This document shows, piece by piece, positions 7,426 to 16,164 of a DNA stretch of 39,004 nucleotides. This DNA comes from Lachnospiraceae bacterium (lineage in GTDB: Bacteria > Bacillota > Clostridia > Lachnospirales > Lachnospiraceae): positions 1 to 39,004 of the forward strand of contig JAILLW010000137.1 in the NCBI GenBank assembly GCA_024692955.1, read 5' to 3'. The notes beneath the pieces were generated by a model. The model saw only the letters and a program-made list of their open reading frames with translations, did no database searches and was not told where the DNA came from. Both the position numbers and the translations under genes were made by a program. Each line of letters opens with the position of its first letter. Positions within the stretch are counted from its first letter, which is position 1.

Positions 7426-8289
7426 TTATTTGCCGAGGCATACGGAATCCGTCATTCCGAAATCGGAATACTTCTCCGCGATGCTCATAAAGGTTCCGTC
7501 ATCCACCATCTCAAGAAGTACGGCCTCAACTTCATCCTTCAGCACCGTATTGCCCTTCAGGAAACCGATCCCGTACTGCTCGGAAGCAAGCTGTTCGTCA
7601 AGGATCTTATAGCCGTCGCCGCGGTTCTTGATCTGATAAGCCGCAACGCCGATATCGATGGCAAGAGCATCGATGGCACCCGCCTCAAGATCCATAAATC
7701 CGGTGTTGTAGTCCGCGTACTGGGTAAGCTCCGCGAAAGTCGCGGCAAGCGCCGAAGCGTCTCCTTCGAGGGCGGCCAGTGCGGAGGAGTCCTTCTGCAC
7801 CCCTACCTTCTTTCCGTCAAGATCCGCCTGGGTGGAAATGCCGGAATCCGTCTTCACAACGAATACCTGGGAATTGTCCACATAGGGGATCGACCAGGTG
7901 TACTGATCCTCACGTCCCTGGATCGTAAAGCCGTTCCAGATGCAGTCGATCGCGCCGGAGGAAAGCTCCATGTCCTTTGCGTCCCAGTCGATGGGCTGCT
8001 TTTTCAGCTCCCAGCCCTTGCGCTTGCATACCTCTTCCGCAAGATCCAGGTCGAAGCCCACATAATTGCCGGAATCATCCATATAGCCGTAAGGCGGAAA
8101 TTCCGCATCAAATCCTACCGTAAGGGTCGTACGGCCGCTGTCTTTTGCATCTTTTTCAGCCTCCTCATCCACGGAGATCTCATCGGTCTCCACATAGGGA
8201 GTCGCGGGAGTGTTCTTCTCCCCGCAGCCTGCAAGCAGGGTAAATGCCATGCATGCCGTCAAAATCACAGATATTGCCTTCTTTTTCAT
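7426..8289 (-). CDS. Amino-acid ABC transporter substrate-binding lipoprotein
   Basis: Extracytoplasmic receptor, 287 aa, family 3 solute-binding protein. Signal peptide with lipobox (FTLLAGC; Cys21 would be lipidated), an acidic linker to about residue 50, then TLTVGFDAEFPPYGYMDD, the family's opening strand with its ligand-binding aromatic, and a later AIDCIWNGFTIQGRE block. AAAGGAGGAG precedes the ATG. First gene of the operon with permease and ATPase; promoter at 8343-8371 and a palindrome in the 5' leader. Ligand not determinable; cystine or another polar amino acid are plausible. Confidence 0.93.
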   Translation of the reverse strand: MKKKAISVILTACMAFTLLAGCGEKNTPATPYVETDEISVDEEAEKDAKDSGRTTLTVGFDAEFPPYGYMDDSGNYVGFDLDLAEEVCKRKGWELKKQPIDWDAKDMELSSGAIDCIWNGFTIQGREDQYTWSIPYVDNSQVFVVKTDSGISTQADLDGKKVGVQKDSSALAALEGDASALAATFAELTQYADYNTGFMDLEAGAIDALAIDIGVAAYQIKNRGDGYKILDEQLASEQYGIGFLKGNTVLKDEVEAVLLEMVDDGTFMSIAEKYSDFGMTDSVCLGK

Positions 8290-8316
8290 AATTCTCCTCC
8301 TTTATTGCTTTAGCGG

Positions 8317-8333
8317 GTAAAAGCGCTTTTCAC
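8317..8333. promoter_or_regulatory. Palindrome in the leader of the amino-acid importer
   Basis: AAAAGCGCTTTT at 8319-8330 is a perfect 12-bp palindrome lying between the promoter and the ribosome binding site of the substrate-binding protein gene. Position and symmetry suggest a repressor operator. No specific regulator is implied. Confidence 0.45.
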
Positions 8334-8342
8334 AACGCAAAC

Positions 8343-8371
8343 ATCGTATCAGTTGGATCGTGAAAAGTCAA
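8343..8371 (-). promoter_or_regulatory. Promoter of the amino-acid importer operon
   Basis: Minus strand: -35 TTGACT, 17-nt spacer, -10 TACGAT with an extended TGA just upstream. The predicted start is about 45 nt before the ATG, placing the palindrome at 8317-8333 inside the leader. Confidence 0.75.
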
Positions 8372-8409
8372 TACGGACACCCTATAAGAATATCAACATC
8401 CTTCCCCTG

Positions 8410-9600
8410 TCAGGTATACTCATCCACAATGGCCATGATCTCCCTTGCGTATTTCGGGTATCTGGCCGCGAGATCCTTGATCTCGTCCTGGGCCTTGGCC
8501 GCCACCACCTCGCGGTTGTAATCGATGCGTCTTCGCAAAGACTGCCGCTGAATGATCAGTTTATGGCGGATCTCGACCATTTCCTTTTTATCCAGGATCG
8601 CGTCCGGCTGGTGGAGCCAGATGGCGGGATCCTTGATCTGGAAGCGGCGGAGTTCATGCAGGAATTCCTTCTCCAGGATGGTAAGATCGTTCTCCGCTGA
8701 TTCGTATTTGAGCCGCTCCTCCCTCTCTTCCAGAAACATTTCATAGTCCTTTGAAAGCTCCTCGGCCGAGGAGACCATATATTTCACATAAAGATAATCG
8801 AGAAGATGCGTATTGTTCACATAGCGGATCTTCACGGTATTCTGAAGGGAGATCAGCCGGGTGATCCCCTTCTCCACGGATCTTAATTCCTTCCGGGAAT
8901 CGTTCTGCCGGATAAAGATCAGGGTGATCCCGATGGCTGCCGAAAGCGCCGCCGCAAGATATCCGATCCTCGTATCCATCCGGAGTCCGTACTGCAGTAT
9001 CAGCATGATCAGGATAAGGACCGCAGCGGCCACCCCGCAGACCACTGCCATGGAGCGGCAGTCTCCGATCGTCTTTTTCAGTTCATCCTTCCGGTAGAAA
9101 TATGCCTGCTTTTCGTTCTCGAGCTTTTTCAGGTCGCGCTTGATCAGGCGCTGATAATTCTCGGTATCGGTCAGCTTTGTGAGTCCCTCTTTGAGGTCCG
9201 CCTCCATGCGTTCCATCTTGAGGTACTTCTCCTCGCTCATCTTCTTCCTGCGGTTCTGGAAGCCGGCCTGTTTCTTCTTCAGCTGCGCGATCTTCGCCGC
9301 ATAGTCCCCGAGAAGCTTCTTTTCCTCATCGGGAAGCGCCTCGATCTCCTCCATGTCCCGGAGCTTGCCCGTGATCTCGTTATACTCGGTCTGTAAAAGA
9401 TCCACCTCTCTGGAGGCTTCCGCGATCTGTTCAAGACAGCCGCGGACATAGTCCTCCCTGGACTTCCTGTCGTTGATCTGAAGGTCGTCCCGGTCATAGA
9501 TCACCTCATTCCAGGCATCGACCTGTTCCCAGTCCTCGATATCGTAAAGGGGATCTTCCTTTTTCTTTTTCCAGTCAAAGAGCCGTTGCAAAAACCCCAT
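8410..9600 (-). CDS. Coiled-coil protein with a transmembrane hairpin, last gene of the DUF5717/5716 operon
   Basis: 396 aa of no family I recognise. Residues about 50-175 are a long charged coiled coil (many E/K/L heptads), 181-206 and 212-230 are two hydrophobic segments forming a membrane hairpin, and the rest is again helical and coiled-coil-like. With both ends probably cytoplasmic it resembles a membrane anchor or scaffold. A Trp-rich acidic N-terminus (residues 8-35) could be a partner-binding tail. Its ATG shares one base with the stop of the upstream gene (TGATG), so translation is coupled and equimolar expression with that gene is likely. It reads as the membrane component of the four-gene system; function unknown. 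Confidence 0.85.
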   Translation of the reverse strand: MGFLQRLFDWKKKKEDPLYDIEDWEQVDAWNEVIYDRDDLQINDRKSREDYVRGCLEQIAEASREVDLLQTEYNEITGKLRDMEEIEALPDEEKKLLGDYAAKIAQLKKKQAGFQNRRKKMSEEKYLKMERMEADLKEGLTKLTDTENYQRLIKRDLKKLENEKQAYFYRKDELKKTIGDCRSMAVVCGVAAAVLILIMLILQYGLRMDTRIGYLAAALSAAIGITLIFIRQNDSRKELRSVEKGITRLISLQNTVKIRYVNNTHLLDYLYVKYMVSSAEELSKDYEMFLEEREERLKYESAENDLTILEKEFLHELRRFQIKDPAIWLHQPDAILDKKEMVEIRHKLIIQRQSLRRRIDYNREVVAAKAQDEIKDLAARYPKYAREIMAIVDEYT

Positions 9601-10433
9601 CAGCCGGTCACCATTGTAAGATACTCATTCTTCAGATCGCCGATCATCGAATCGAGCTCCTTTTCCGAAGCCGCTTCATTCCCCTCCTCACGGAAGATCT
9701 TAAGCGCCTCGAGACGGATCCTCTCGTTCGTTCCCTCAAAGCCGGACTTCATGGAAGAAAGCCGCTCTTCAAGGCGTTTTGCCGCTTCGGCATAATCCCT
9801 GTGTTCGGAAAGGAAGCGGATATAGTCATCCTCCTCCATCTGCATCCTCCGGCAGAAAAGATAGCGCATGAGCAGATCCTCCTCACCGGATGCCTCATAA
9901 GCCCTCCTGAAATATCTGGATGCCACATCGAACATGAAAAGCCCCATATAGGCCTCCGCCATGCTCGCGAAGATACGGATCCTTAAAGGGTCCTCCGGCC
10001 CGGGAAGGGAAAGGAGCACATCCTCATATTCACCGATCGCGCTCTCGAGCCGGTTCAGACTGAAGAGATAATCCGCCTGGGAAAGCGCCCGTTCATACTC
10101 GTTCAGCCCCTCATTCCGGTAGAGGATCTCATCAAGAGCCTCCGCGTCGTTCCGGTCGAGGTAGTTTACATAATCCAATATTGCGTCGATGAAGACCCTC
10201 AGCGTGCATCCGCGGTCCAAAAGCTTATACAGCTCGTTTGACAGATCCTTCAGACCGCACTCGTTTCCGATCCAGTGTGCAAGTTCCGGGTCCATCAGCT
10301 CGTCCGTGACAAGATACGGATTGTGCGCCACAAGATAGCAGAATTCCTCGATCCTGAACGCGTTGGCATCCATGCTTTTCAGATAATAAGGAGATCTCGC
10401 CTCCTCGCCGGTGCATAATAACAGATTTCTCAT
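9600..10433 (-). CDS. Helical-repeat (TPR-like) protein of the DUF5717/5716 operon
   Basis: 277 aa, unknown family. The N-terminal 110 residues carry an MRNLLLCTGEEARSPYYL opening and a compact helical region; from about residue 120 helix pairs such as ALSQADYLFSLNRLESAIGE and a following AEAYMGLFMFDVASRYFRRA resemble tetratricopeptide repeats, suggesting an adaptor that binds another protein. I choose the ATG at 10433 because it overlaps the upstream stop as ATGA and fits AAGGTAGA; a start eight codons earlier exists but lacks a site. It lies between the Hsp70-like gene and the membrane coiled-coil gene, consistent with bridging the two. Confidence 0.85.
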   Translation of the reverse strand: MRNLLLCTGEEARSPYYLKSMDANAFRIEEFCYLVAHNPYLVTDELMDPELAHWIGNECGLKDLSNELYKLLDRGCTLRVFIDAILDYVNYLDRNDAEALDEILYRNEGLNEYERALSQADYLFSLNRLESAIGEYEDVLLSLPGPEDPLRIRIFASMAEAYMGLFMFDVASRYFRRAYEASGEEDLLMRYLFCRRMQMEEDDYIRFLSEHRDYAEAAKRLEERLSSMKSGFEGTNERIRLEALKIFREEGNEAASEKELDSMIGDLKNEYLTMVTG

Positions 10434-11731
10434 TCTACCTTGATACTGTGCGACCACGCCAGGCCGCTGGCTTTCACAATTTCTCCGAACCCGAGGTCCT
10501 CAATGTCCACATTCAGGGTGTGGGCGTCCGTCATTTCCAGATGAAAAAGGAGCATCGTGGTTTTCTTTTCCCTCTCGGGCAGCCCCTCGAGGGAGATGAT
10601 CCTTCGCTTTGCGCCGGTGCCGGTCATGGGAGTCACGAAGAATTCGATCTCGGATCCGCCCGTAAGGATCATCTGAAAATCCTTCTTCGCTTCGAACCAG
10701 TTTTCCCCGGCATCCAGTGCCGCGAAATATGAGTCCTCGCCCCGTTCCTTCACATAAAGGCCGATGTTGGACTTCAGCTTGTCTTCGCCCAGATATACAT
10801 ATTCCGGATTTTCCTCCGGCTCCGAGAGCCTTTCCAGTGCCGCGAAGGCCGCGCCTTTCCCGAAAAGGTTCGAGCCCTGAAACGCCCGCTTTCTCGCGCA
10901 GAGCACCTTCAGCGATTCGCTCATCCACTCTCCCGAAAAGCCGTCTCCGAGAAGATAGACGCTCCGGAGGTCCTTCCCCGGAAAGACGGATCCCCTTAAA
11001 AGGTCGGCAAAGGCGCTGTCCTTCCTGTTTTTTTCGGAAACCGGAGGATCCGGTTTCAAAAAGCGCGTAAATTCCGGATACTCCGCTTTTTCGATCATGC
11101 ATACCTTCGGAACCGTATGAAGGTTCACCGTGAAATGCATGGTCTTAAGATGGGGCTCCAGTTCGAAACACATGGCCCCGCCCTGAAGAAGCTCGGGATC
11201 CCTGTGCATCATATAATGATAGAAGCTCTCCATGTGGCTCTGGCAGGTAATGCTCTCCGGATTCCCGGAAATGGCGGCCTTCACCCGCCCCAGTACTTCC
11301 ACGGTGCGCGGCGTCAGATTCTCCACAGTGAACATGAAGGAATCGAAATGATCCGGGATCCCTGCTGCCGCAAGCAGTCCGAGAGAGCGTCTTACAAAAA
11401 GGGACAGAAGCGCGACGGGGTCAAATTTCTCTTCCCCGACGGGGATCTCTTCTCCCCGCTCCGCTTTCGAAAGAAGGTCCCTTACGCGAAAGACCTCCTC
11501 TTCGGGGGCATCCTCGGCCTCTTTTCCGTAGAGCCACTGCCCGTTGTCCTTTCTCCTTGCAAGCACTGCCGGGATATCATACTGCTCGGTACCCGCAAGA
11601 TACGGGATCGTTTCCGGCTCCGCATCCTTTCCGGTCAGATAGCTTATCTGGGCAAAGGAAGGCCTGAGGTCATAGCCTATGACCAGGCGCGTTCCGCTTT
11701 TTCTGATGATCGAATCCTTTACTGTGATCAT
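10430..11731 (-). CDS. DUF5716 family protein, degenerate Hsp70/actin-like fold
   Basis: 433 aa. I recall this N-terminal pattern (RLVIGYDLRPSFAQISYL, about 15-32) as DUF5716, a Lachnospiraceae family. The opening resembles the first phosphate loop of Hsp70/actin ATPases (IGIDLGTT-like) but lacks the Thr pair; around residues 256-295 SVYLLGDGFSGEW and FGKGAAFAALE match the Hsp70 adenosine segment followed by the GAA helix. A C-terminal beta region (about 330-433) could act like a substrate domain. This suggests an Hsp70-like protein that may bind but not efficiently hydrolyse ATP. The start overlaps the stop of the giant gene upstream by 4 nt. Family name from memory; the fold call is inference. 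Confidence 0.8.
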   Translation of the reverse strand: MITVKDSIIRKSGTRLVIGYDLRPSFAQISYLTGKDAEPETIPYLAGTEQYDIPAVLARRKDNGQWLYGKEAEDAPEEEVFRVRDLLSKAERGEEIPVGEEKFDPVALLSLFVRRSLGLLAAAGIPDHFDSFMFTVENLTPRTVEVLGRVKAAISGNPESITCQSHMESFYHYMMHRDPELLQGGAMCFELEPHLKTMHFTVNLHTVPKVCMIEKAEYPEFTRFLKPDPPVSEKNRKDSAFADLLRGSVFPGKDLRSVYLLGDGFSGEWMSESLKVLCARKRAFQGSNLFGKGAAFAALERLSEPEENPEYVYLGEDKLKSNIGLYVKERGEDSYFAALDAGENWFEAKKDFQMILTGGSEIEFFVTPMTGTGAKRRIISLEGLPEREKKTTMLLFHLEMTDAHTLNVDIEDLGFGEIVKASGLAWSHSIKVE

Positions 11732-14700
11732 AATGTCTTCCGGAAATAATCAAGCTGATAATATCGAAGCAGCAGTTTTTCCAGTTCCTCTTTGTCATTC
11801 ATGGTCCTTGAAAGAGCGATCTCGTTCAAAAGGCCGTATTTGCTGTTCCGGTCCCGTTCCTTTCCGGCGGCATCCGCCCCGAGAACGCCGGATGTCTGTT
11901 TCTCGTTTCCTTCGCTGTCCGTATCCGTGATATAATAGCGGACCACATCTCCGTAAAAAAGCACGAACTGCCGGACAAAGATCCCGTGGAACATGTCGCG
12001 CATCGGTTCCTTCTCATAGCCTTCTTCGCCGTCTCCCCCGCTCTCGTAAAGGAAGTTCACGCTCACATGGTGGCCGGGCTCGGAGCGGTATTCCAGGATC
12101 GTTTTATCCAGGAACCGGTGCATGAATGTATAGGTACCGGTATAGGCCCGGAACCAGGAAAAACAGAGTCCCCTGCCCACGATCTCCCTGAGCCAGAGAA
12201 ATACCTGCTTCGTCTCCTCCTCCGAAAGCTTCGATACCCGTTCCGAACAATGCTTCGTATAGGCAAGCTTGCAGACGAGGGGGATCTCCCTCAAAGCGGA
12301 AAGTCCGGGAAGCTCCTTTACGAAAACATCCCCCAGAGGCTTTTCCTCCACGAAATAGTCAAAGCAGGCCTTTGTGATGAAGGCAAGGATGAGATTCCGG
12401 TCATCTCCCGTTTCGGCATAGAAGGAAAAGACTGCCGCATATTTCCCGGTCTCCTCGCCGGTAATAAGGACCTCTTTAAGAAGGTTTTCCGCAAGCCGGA
12501 CGGGCTTAAGTCCTTCTTTTCGTGCGGCCTCAAGGATCGTAAGGGTCTCCGACGGAGTTCCCCGGAAATATCTTAAAAGATAACGGAGCATTTCCCCGTC
12601 ATACCGGCCGTTCAGGAAGGACCGGTAAACAAGGGCAAGAAAGGTTTCGTCGCTCCCCGGATCCTCGTGACTTCCGTCTCCCAGAGGATTGTCCGGAACC
12701 CGTTCCTTAAGAAGCCGCTCTAACAGGCGGAACAGGATCTTCGGATCCGGATCTTCCTTTTTCGCGGCCGTAAGGACCCGGTAAGCCTGCGTATTTCGGT
12801 TTCTTAAAACCAGAAGGCGGATCAGCTCCGGAATATCCCCCGCCTCAACATCCTCCGGCCCGATCCCCTCAAGAAAAGCGTCCAGTTCCCCGGTCCGGTC
12901 CTGCTCATAAAAATACCGGGCGAGCATCATATTGATCTTTAATACGGCGCTCCTTTCCACCTCTTTCGAACGGGTAAGACGGAGGCAGGCCGCCTTTGTT
13001 TCCTCGCTCACCGGAAGCAGCTCCCGGTTAAGGCCGGTGAGCCTTGTGTCAAAGAGAAGGTCCCCTTCAAGATAAGGGATAAGCATTCCGGCAAGATTCT
13101 CCTGCCCGGTAAGACTCCTTTCCTCAAAAGCCTCGTCATCGGCAAAAAGATGTCCCTCCCCATCGGAAAGAGCGATCACGGCTTCTCCGTAGACCGGAAT
13201 GGAGATCTCCTCTCCCGACCCTTCATAATCGAATTCCGGGATAAGATTCGGATAGCGCACCCTGACACCGGTGATTCCCGGATGCTTCGGACGGATCCTC
13301 CGGATAAAGAGCGCCCGGGAAAGCCCTTTGGCCACCTCCGGCGTCAGTGACACTTCCGTCAGGATACTCCTGTAAAGATAGGCAAGGTTCCTGTCATTTC
13401 TCCCGTCTTCCGCGGAAGCAAGGACAAAGCGCAGAATCGGATCCCGGTACTTTTCCATGATCGCGGGATAACGGTCCCTGTTCTTCATCACATAGGCATA
13501 AAGGAAGGCCTCCCGGGAAGGATCCGGATGCAGGTCATAGGCAAAATAAAGAAGAACTCTCTGCGGGATCTCCGGCGCCCTGTCCGGATCCGCGGAAAGC
13601 AGATAGTATTCATAGAGCCTCGTGATCCGAAGCCCGCGTTCCACGGCTCTTTCGTATACCTCAAAGGCCTTGTCGTCCCTCTGATCCTCCGAGATCAGAA
13701 CGGAGCAAAGGGCCGAGAGCGCATCCTCCCTGTCGGTCTTTTTCGCGCAGTCGTAAAGGAGCGGAAGCAGTCTTTTCGCGCCGCTCTTTAAGCGGGTGGA
13801 AAGGTAAAGGAACTGATCGGCCACCGCGTCGGAAAGAAGCCCGTTCCTGCTCATAAAGCGAAGAAGCCGGATCTCAAAAGGCTCAAGGACCGTGATCAGC
13901 GTCGGATTCGAAAGCACAAGCTGTGCCGCCTCTGTGTAGATCACGGGAGAAGAATTGCCGCGGTCGGAAAGATCCTTCAGGAATTCCCATTTCTTTTCCG
14001 GCGCGTTCGTGAGTTCATCGGACAGAAAGCCGAAGATCCAGGCCACCCGCCAGTCGGAAGGATTCTTTTCGTAGATGGCTCTTATAACCTCATAGGCCTC
14101 CTCCGTCTCACGCTCATCCGGAAAGACGAAGGTCCGGAGATAGCGGTAATAAGCGTAGAGCCGGTCGGACACCCCGCTTTCCGCCGTATGCCGGTCCTGC
14201 TCAAGAAGCCATCCCGCCTCGTGGAAGCGCTCCTTCGTGATGAGGATATGCACATACATCAGCCGGTAGGCAAGGCTTTCCGGATCCCGCTCCCTGAGTT
14301 CCCCGAGAAGCCGTTCCGACTCGTTCAGCCATGTGAGCTTCGCGATCCGTCTCGTCCGGAATGCCACATAATAGCGCATCAGATCCAGCATCAGATGATC
14401 GTTCCCGAGCTGCAGATCCCGGATCCTGCGGTTCACGGGATGGCGGATCACGCAGATCGCGGCACTTACCTCCCCGTAAAGGCTCCGGAAGGTGATCTTC
14501 GCGAAATTCTTTCCCGAATGAAGCTTCTCTTCGAGAACGGAATAGGCAAAGCGCGCCTTGTTCCCCCGGAAATCCTCATCGGTAAGGTTTTCTTTGGAAA
14601 GGCGGATAAATGGAGCGTCCGTCGTAACGGCAAGGTCCGTATAGCCCCAGGTGCTGCGGCTCACGGTAAGGTGCCTGATCGCGGAAGCGGTGGCGATATC

Positions 14701-15309
14701 GATCTCAACATAGGGATTCTCTATGAGAAAACGAACCGGACGTTTCTTTCCGGTCTTTTTCAGGAATTCCTCGAGACACTGGGCGGCGTTTTTCCCCTTT
14801 ACGAGCAGCCGGTAAAGATCGAGGCTCTTTTTTTCCTCCGCCTCGAGCATCTTCGAAAAGAGTTCCTCCTCTTTGAAGAAGGACGCGGCCTCATCGAAAT
14901 CCTCCCTTGCAAGGCTGAGGAAGGAAAGCATATCGGAGGGAACGCCCTCCGGCAGGGCTTTGCTTTCGGGAAGCACGTTCGCCCGGTAGGGCAGGCGGTA
15001 TTCCCCGCAGTCGGAAAGTATCAGGAACTCTCCTTCGACCTTTTCGTAAGGAAGAAGGCCCGCGGCGTCGAAAAAGAATACGATCCCGGATTCACTTCCG
15101 GAAAAACGGCTCTCGGGAAGCGACATCCTGAGGCTCCTTACAAAGACCTCACCCTCGACGGGCATATCCCTGCTCTCCCGGATCAGAAAACTCCCCTCAT
15201 AGCGTTCCCCGGAAATGACCTCAAACAAGATCTCCTTTTCGGGAAAGAGAAGGGTCCTTCCCGTCTGTTTGAAGCTGCCTTCTAAAATTCGTTCCACCTC
15301 GCCATACAT
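11728..15309 (-). CDS. DUF5717 family giant protein (beta domains plus helical solenoid)
   Basis: 1193 aa, first gene of the four-gene operon. Residues 1-90 look like an Ig/beta-sandwich domain, about 180-290 a second (VRFLIENPYVEIDIATASAI and on), and much of the remainder is helix pairs with TPR-like spacing (for example ESLAYRLMYVHILITKERFH), interrupted by beta-rich stretches around 664-760 and 1060-1130. No signal peptide or membrane segment, so probably a cytosolic scaffold. An open frame continues upstream to 16002, but that part mirrors the PHP gene on the other strand. The ATG at 15309 is 7 nt after a strong extended -10 box and has no ribosome binding site, so it is probably translated from a leaderless mRNA. 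I recall this as DUF5717; function undescribed. Confidence 0.85.
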   Translation of the reverse strand: MYGEVERILEGSFKQTGRTLLFPEKEILFEVISGERYEGSFLIRESRDMPVEGEVFVRSLRMSLPESRFSGSESGIVFFFDAAGLLPYEKVEGEFLILSDCGEYRLPYRANVLPESKALPEGVPSDMLSFLSLAREDFDEAASFFKEEELFSKMLEAEEKKSLDLYRLLVKGKNAAQCLEEFLKKTGKKRPVRFLIENPYVEIDIATASAIRHLTVSRSTWGYTDLAVTTDAPFIRLSKENLTDEDFRGNKARFAYSVLEEKLHSGKNFAKITFRSLYGEVSAAICVIRHPVNRRIRDLQLGNDHLMLDLMRYYVAFRTRRIAKLTWLNESERLLGELRERDPESLAYRLMYVHILITKERFHEAGWLLEQDRHTAESGVSDRLYAYYRYLRTFVFPDERETEEAYEVIRAIYEKNPSDWRVAWIFGFLSDELTNAPEKKWEFLKDLSDRGNSSPVIYTEAAQLVLSNPTLITVLEPFEIRLLRFMSRNGLLSDAVADQFLYLSTRLKSGAKRLLPLLYDCAKKTDREDALSALCSVLISEDQRDDKAFEVYERAVERGLRITRLYEYYLLSADPDRAPEIPQRVLLYFAYDLHPDPSREAFLYAYVMKNRDRYPAIMEKYRDPILRFVLASAEDGRNDRNLAYLYRSILTEVSLTPEVAKGLSRALFIRRIRPKHPGITGVRVRYPNLIPEFDYEGSGEEISIPVYGEAVIALSDGEGHLFADDEAFEERSLTGQENLAGMLIPYLEGDLLFDTRLTGLNRELLPVSEETKAACLRLTRSKEVERSAVLKINMMLARYFYEQDRTGELDAFLEGIGPEDVEAGDIPELIRLLVLRNRNTQAYRVLTAAKKEDPDPKILFRLLERLLKERVPDNPLGDGSHEDPGSDETFLALVYRSFLNGRYDGEMLRYLLRYFRGTPSETLTILEAARKEGLKPVRLAENLLKEVLITGEETGKYAAVFSFYAETGDDRNLILAFITKACFDYFVEEKPLGDVFVKELPGLSALREIPLVCKLAYTKHCSERVSKLSEEETKQVFLWLREIVGRGLCFSWFRAYTGTYTFMHRFLDKTILEYRSEPGHHVSVNFLYESGGDGEEGYEKEPMRDMFHGIFVRQFVLFYGDVVRYYITDTDSEGNEKQTSGVLGADAAGKERDRNSKYGLLNEIALSRTMNDKEELEKLLLRYYQLDYFRKTL

Positions 15310-15316
15310 AGAATTA

Positions 15317-15345
15317 AGTATACCACAGAAGGAGGTCAAATTTAA
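15317..15345 (-). promoter_or_regulatory. Promoter of the DUF5717 operon (leaderless)
   Basis: Minus strand: -10 TATACT (15317-15322) with extended TGG upstream, weak -35 TTAAAT at 17 nt. The -10 ends 7 nt before the ATG, so transcription should begin at or within a base or two of the start codon. Confidence 0.7.
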
Positions 15346-15357
15346 TAGATTTTTAAT

Positions 15358-15386
15358 TTGGGCTTTCCGGCGCGCTTCATTATAAT
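15358..15386 (+). promoter_or_regulatory. Promoter of the PHP-PrsA operon (leaderless)
   Basis: Plus strand: -35 TTGGGC, 17-nt spacer, consensus -10 TATAAT ending 7 nt before the ATG at 15394. The TTG of the -35 box is also an in-frame start codon, but the ATG is preferred. Confidence 0.75.
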
Positions 15387-15393
15387 AAGGAAC

Positions 15394-16164
15394 ATGGACA
15401 TCAATATTGAAGAATACAGGTATAAGTATGAAACGCATCTCCACACGTCGGAGGCAAGCGCCTGCGCAAGGAGCAACGGGCGGGCAATGGCGGAAGCGTG
15501 TCACGAGGAAGGTTATGACGGGATCTTCGTAACCGATCATGCCTGGGGCGGAAATACCGCAATCGACCGTTCCCTCCCCTGGGAGGAATGGGTCACGAAT
15601 TTCGCGAAGGGCTATGAGCATGCGAAGGAGCGGGGAGACGAGATCGGCCTGAAGGTCTGGTTCGGCTTCGAATCCGGCTTTCACGGAACGGAATTCCTGA
15701 TCTACGGACTGACCCCGGAGTATATGATCGCGCATCCGGAGTTTTGGGATGCCGGTATTCCGGAGCAGCTTTCCCTCGTACACGAAGGAGGCGGGATGGT
15801 CATTCAGGCGCATCCCTACCGCGAGGAGTTCTACATTCCCGAGATCAGGCTCTTTCCGGAATACGCGGACGGTATCGAGGCCATCAACGCGACCCATACC
15901 AGTCACAGGAGCGGATCCCATAAGAGTCCTGTCTGGAATGCGCAGGCGATATCGCTGGCGCTTCGGGAGAACAAGCCGATGACCGCGGGAAGCGACGTTC
16001 ATACGGTCAACATCTTCGGAGGCGGAATCTATACCCGTACCCCTCTCAACGATCCGCAGGATTACATCCGTCTCATACTGGGCGATGAGATGTATCTTAT
16101 GACGGACGGGGATCGGATCTTTGACCGCTACGGGAACCTTCTCAAAGTACTGTACGTGGAATGA
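15394..16164 (+). CDS. PHP-domain metal-dependent phosphoesterase
   Basis: 256 aa of the PHP superfamily, which hydrolyses phosphate esters using three metals (histidinol phosphatase, RNase AM and DNA polymerase editing domains are relatives). Metal-binding motifs are intact: HLH at 15-17, TDH at 47-49, a Glu in FGFESGFHG, HPYR near 148, and GSDVH in the C-terminal third. Substrate unknown. The start is the ATG right after the -10 box; there is an AAGGA too close to be a normal ribosome site, so a leaderless transcript is likely. It overlaps the next gene by 4 nt (ATGA) and is divergent from the DUF5717 operon. Confidence 0.88.
   Translation: MDINIEEYRYKYETHLHTSEASACARSNGRAMAEACHEEGYDGIFVTDHAWGGNTAIDRSLPWEEWVTNFAKGYEHAKERGDEIGLKVWFGFESGFHGTEFLIYGLTPEYMIAHPEFWDAGIPEQLSLVHEGGGMVIQAHPYREEFYIPEIRLFPEYADGIEAINATHTSHRSGSHKSPVWNAQAISLALRENKPMTAGSDVHTVNIFGGGIYTRTPLNDPQDYIRLILGDEMYLMTDGDRIFDRYGNLLKVLYVE

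Noticed and set aside
15310-16002. Upstream extension of the DUF5717 frame by 231 codons
   Set aside because: Antisense to the PHP gene and crosses both divergent promoters; the family-like N-terminus begins at the ATG at 15309.
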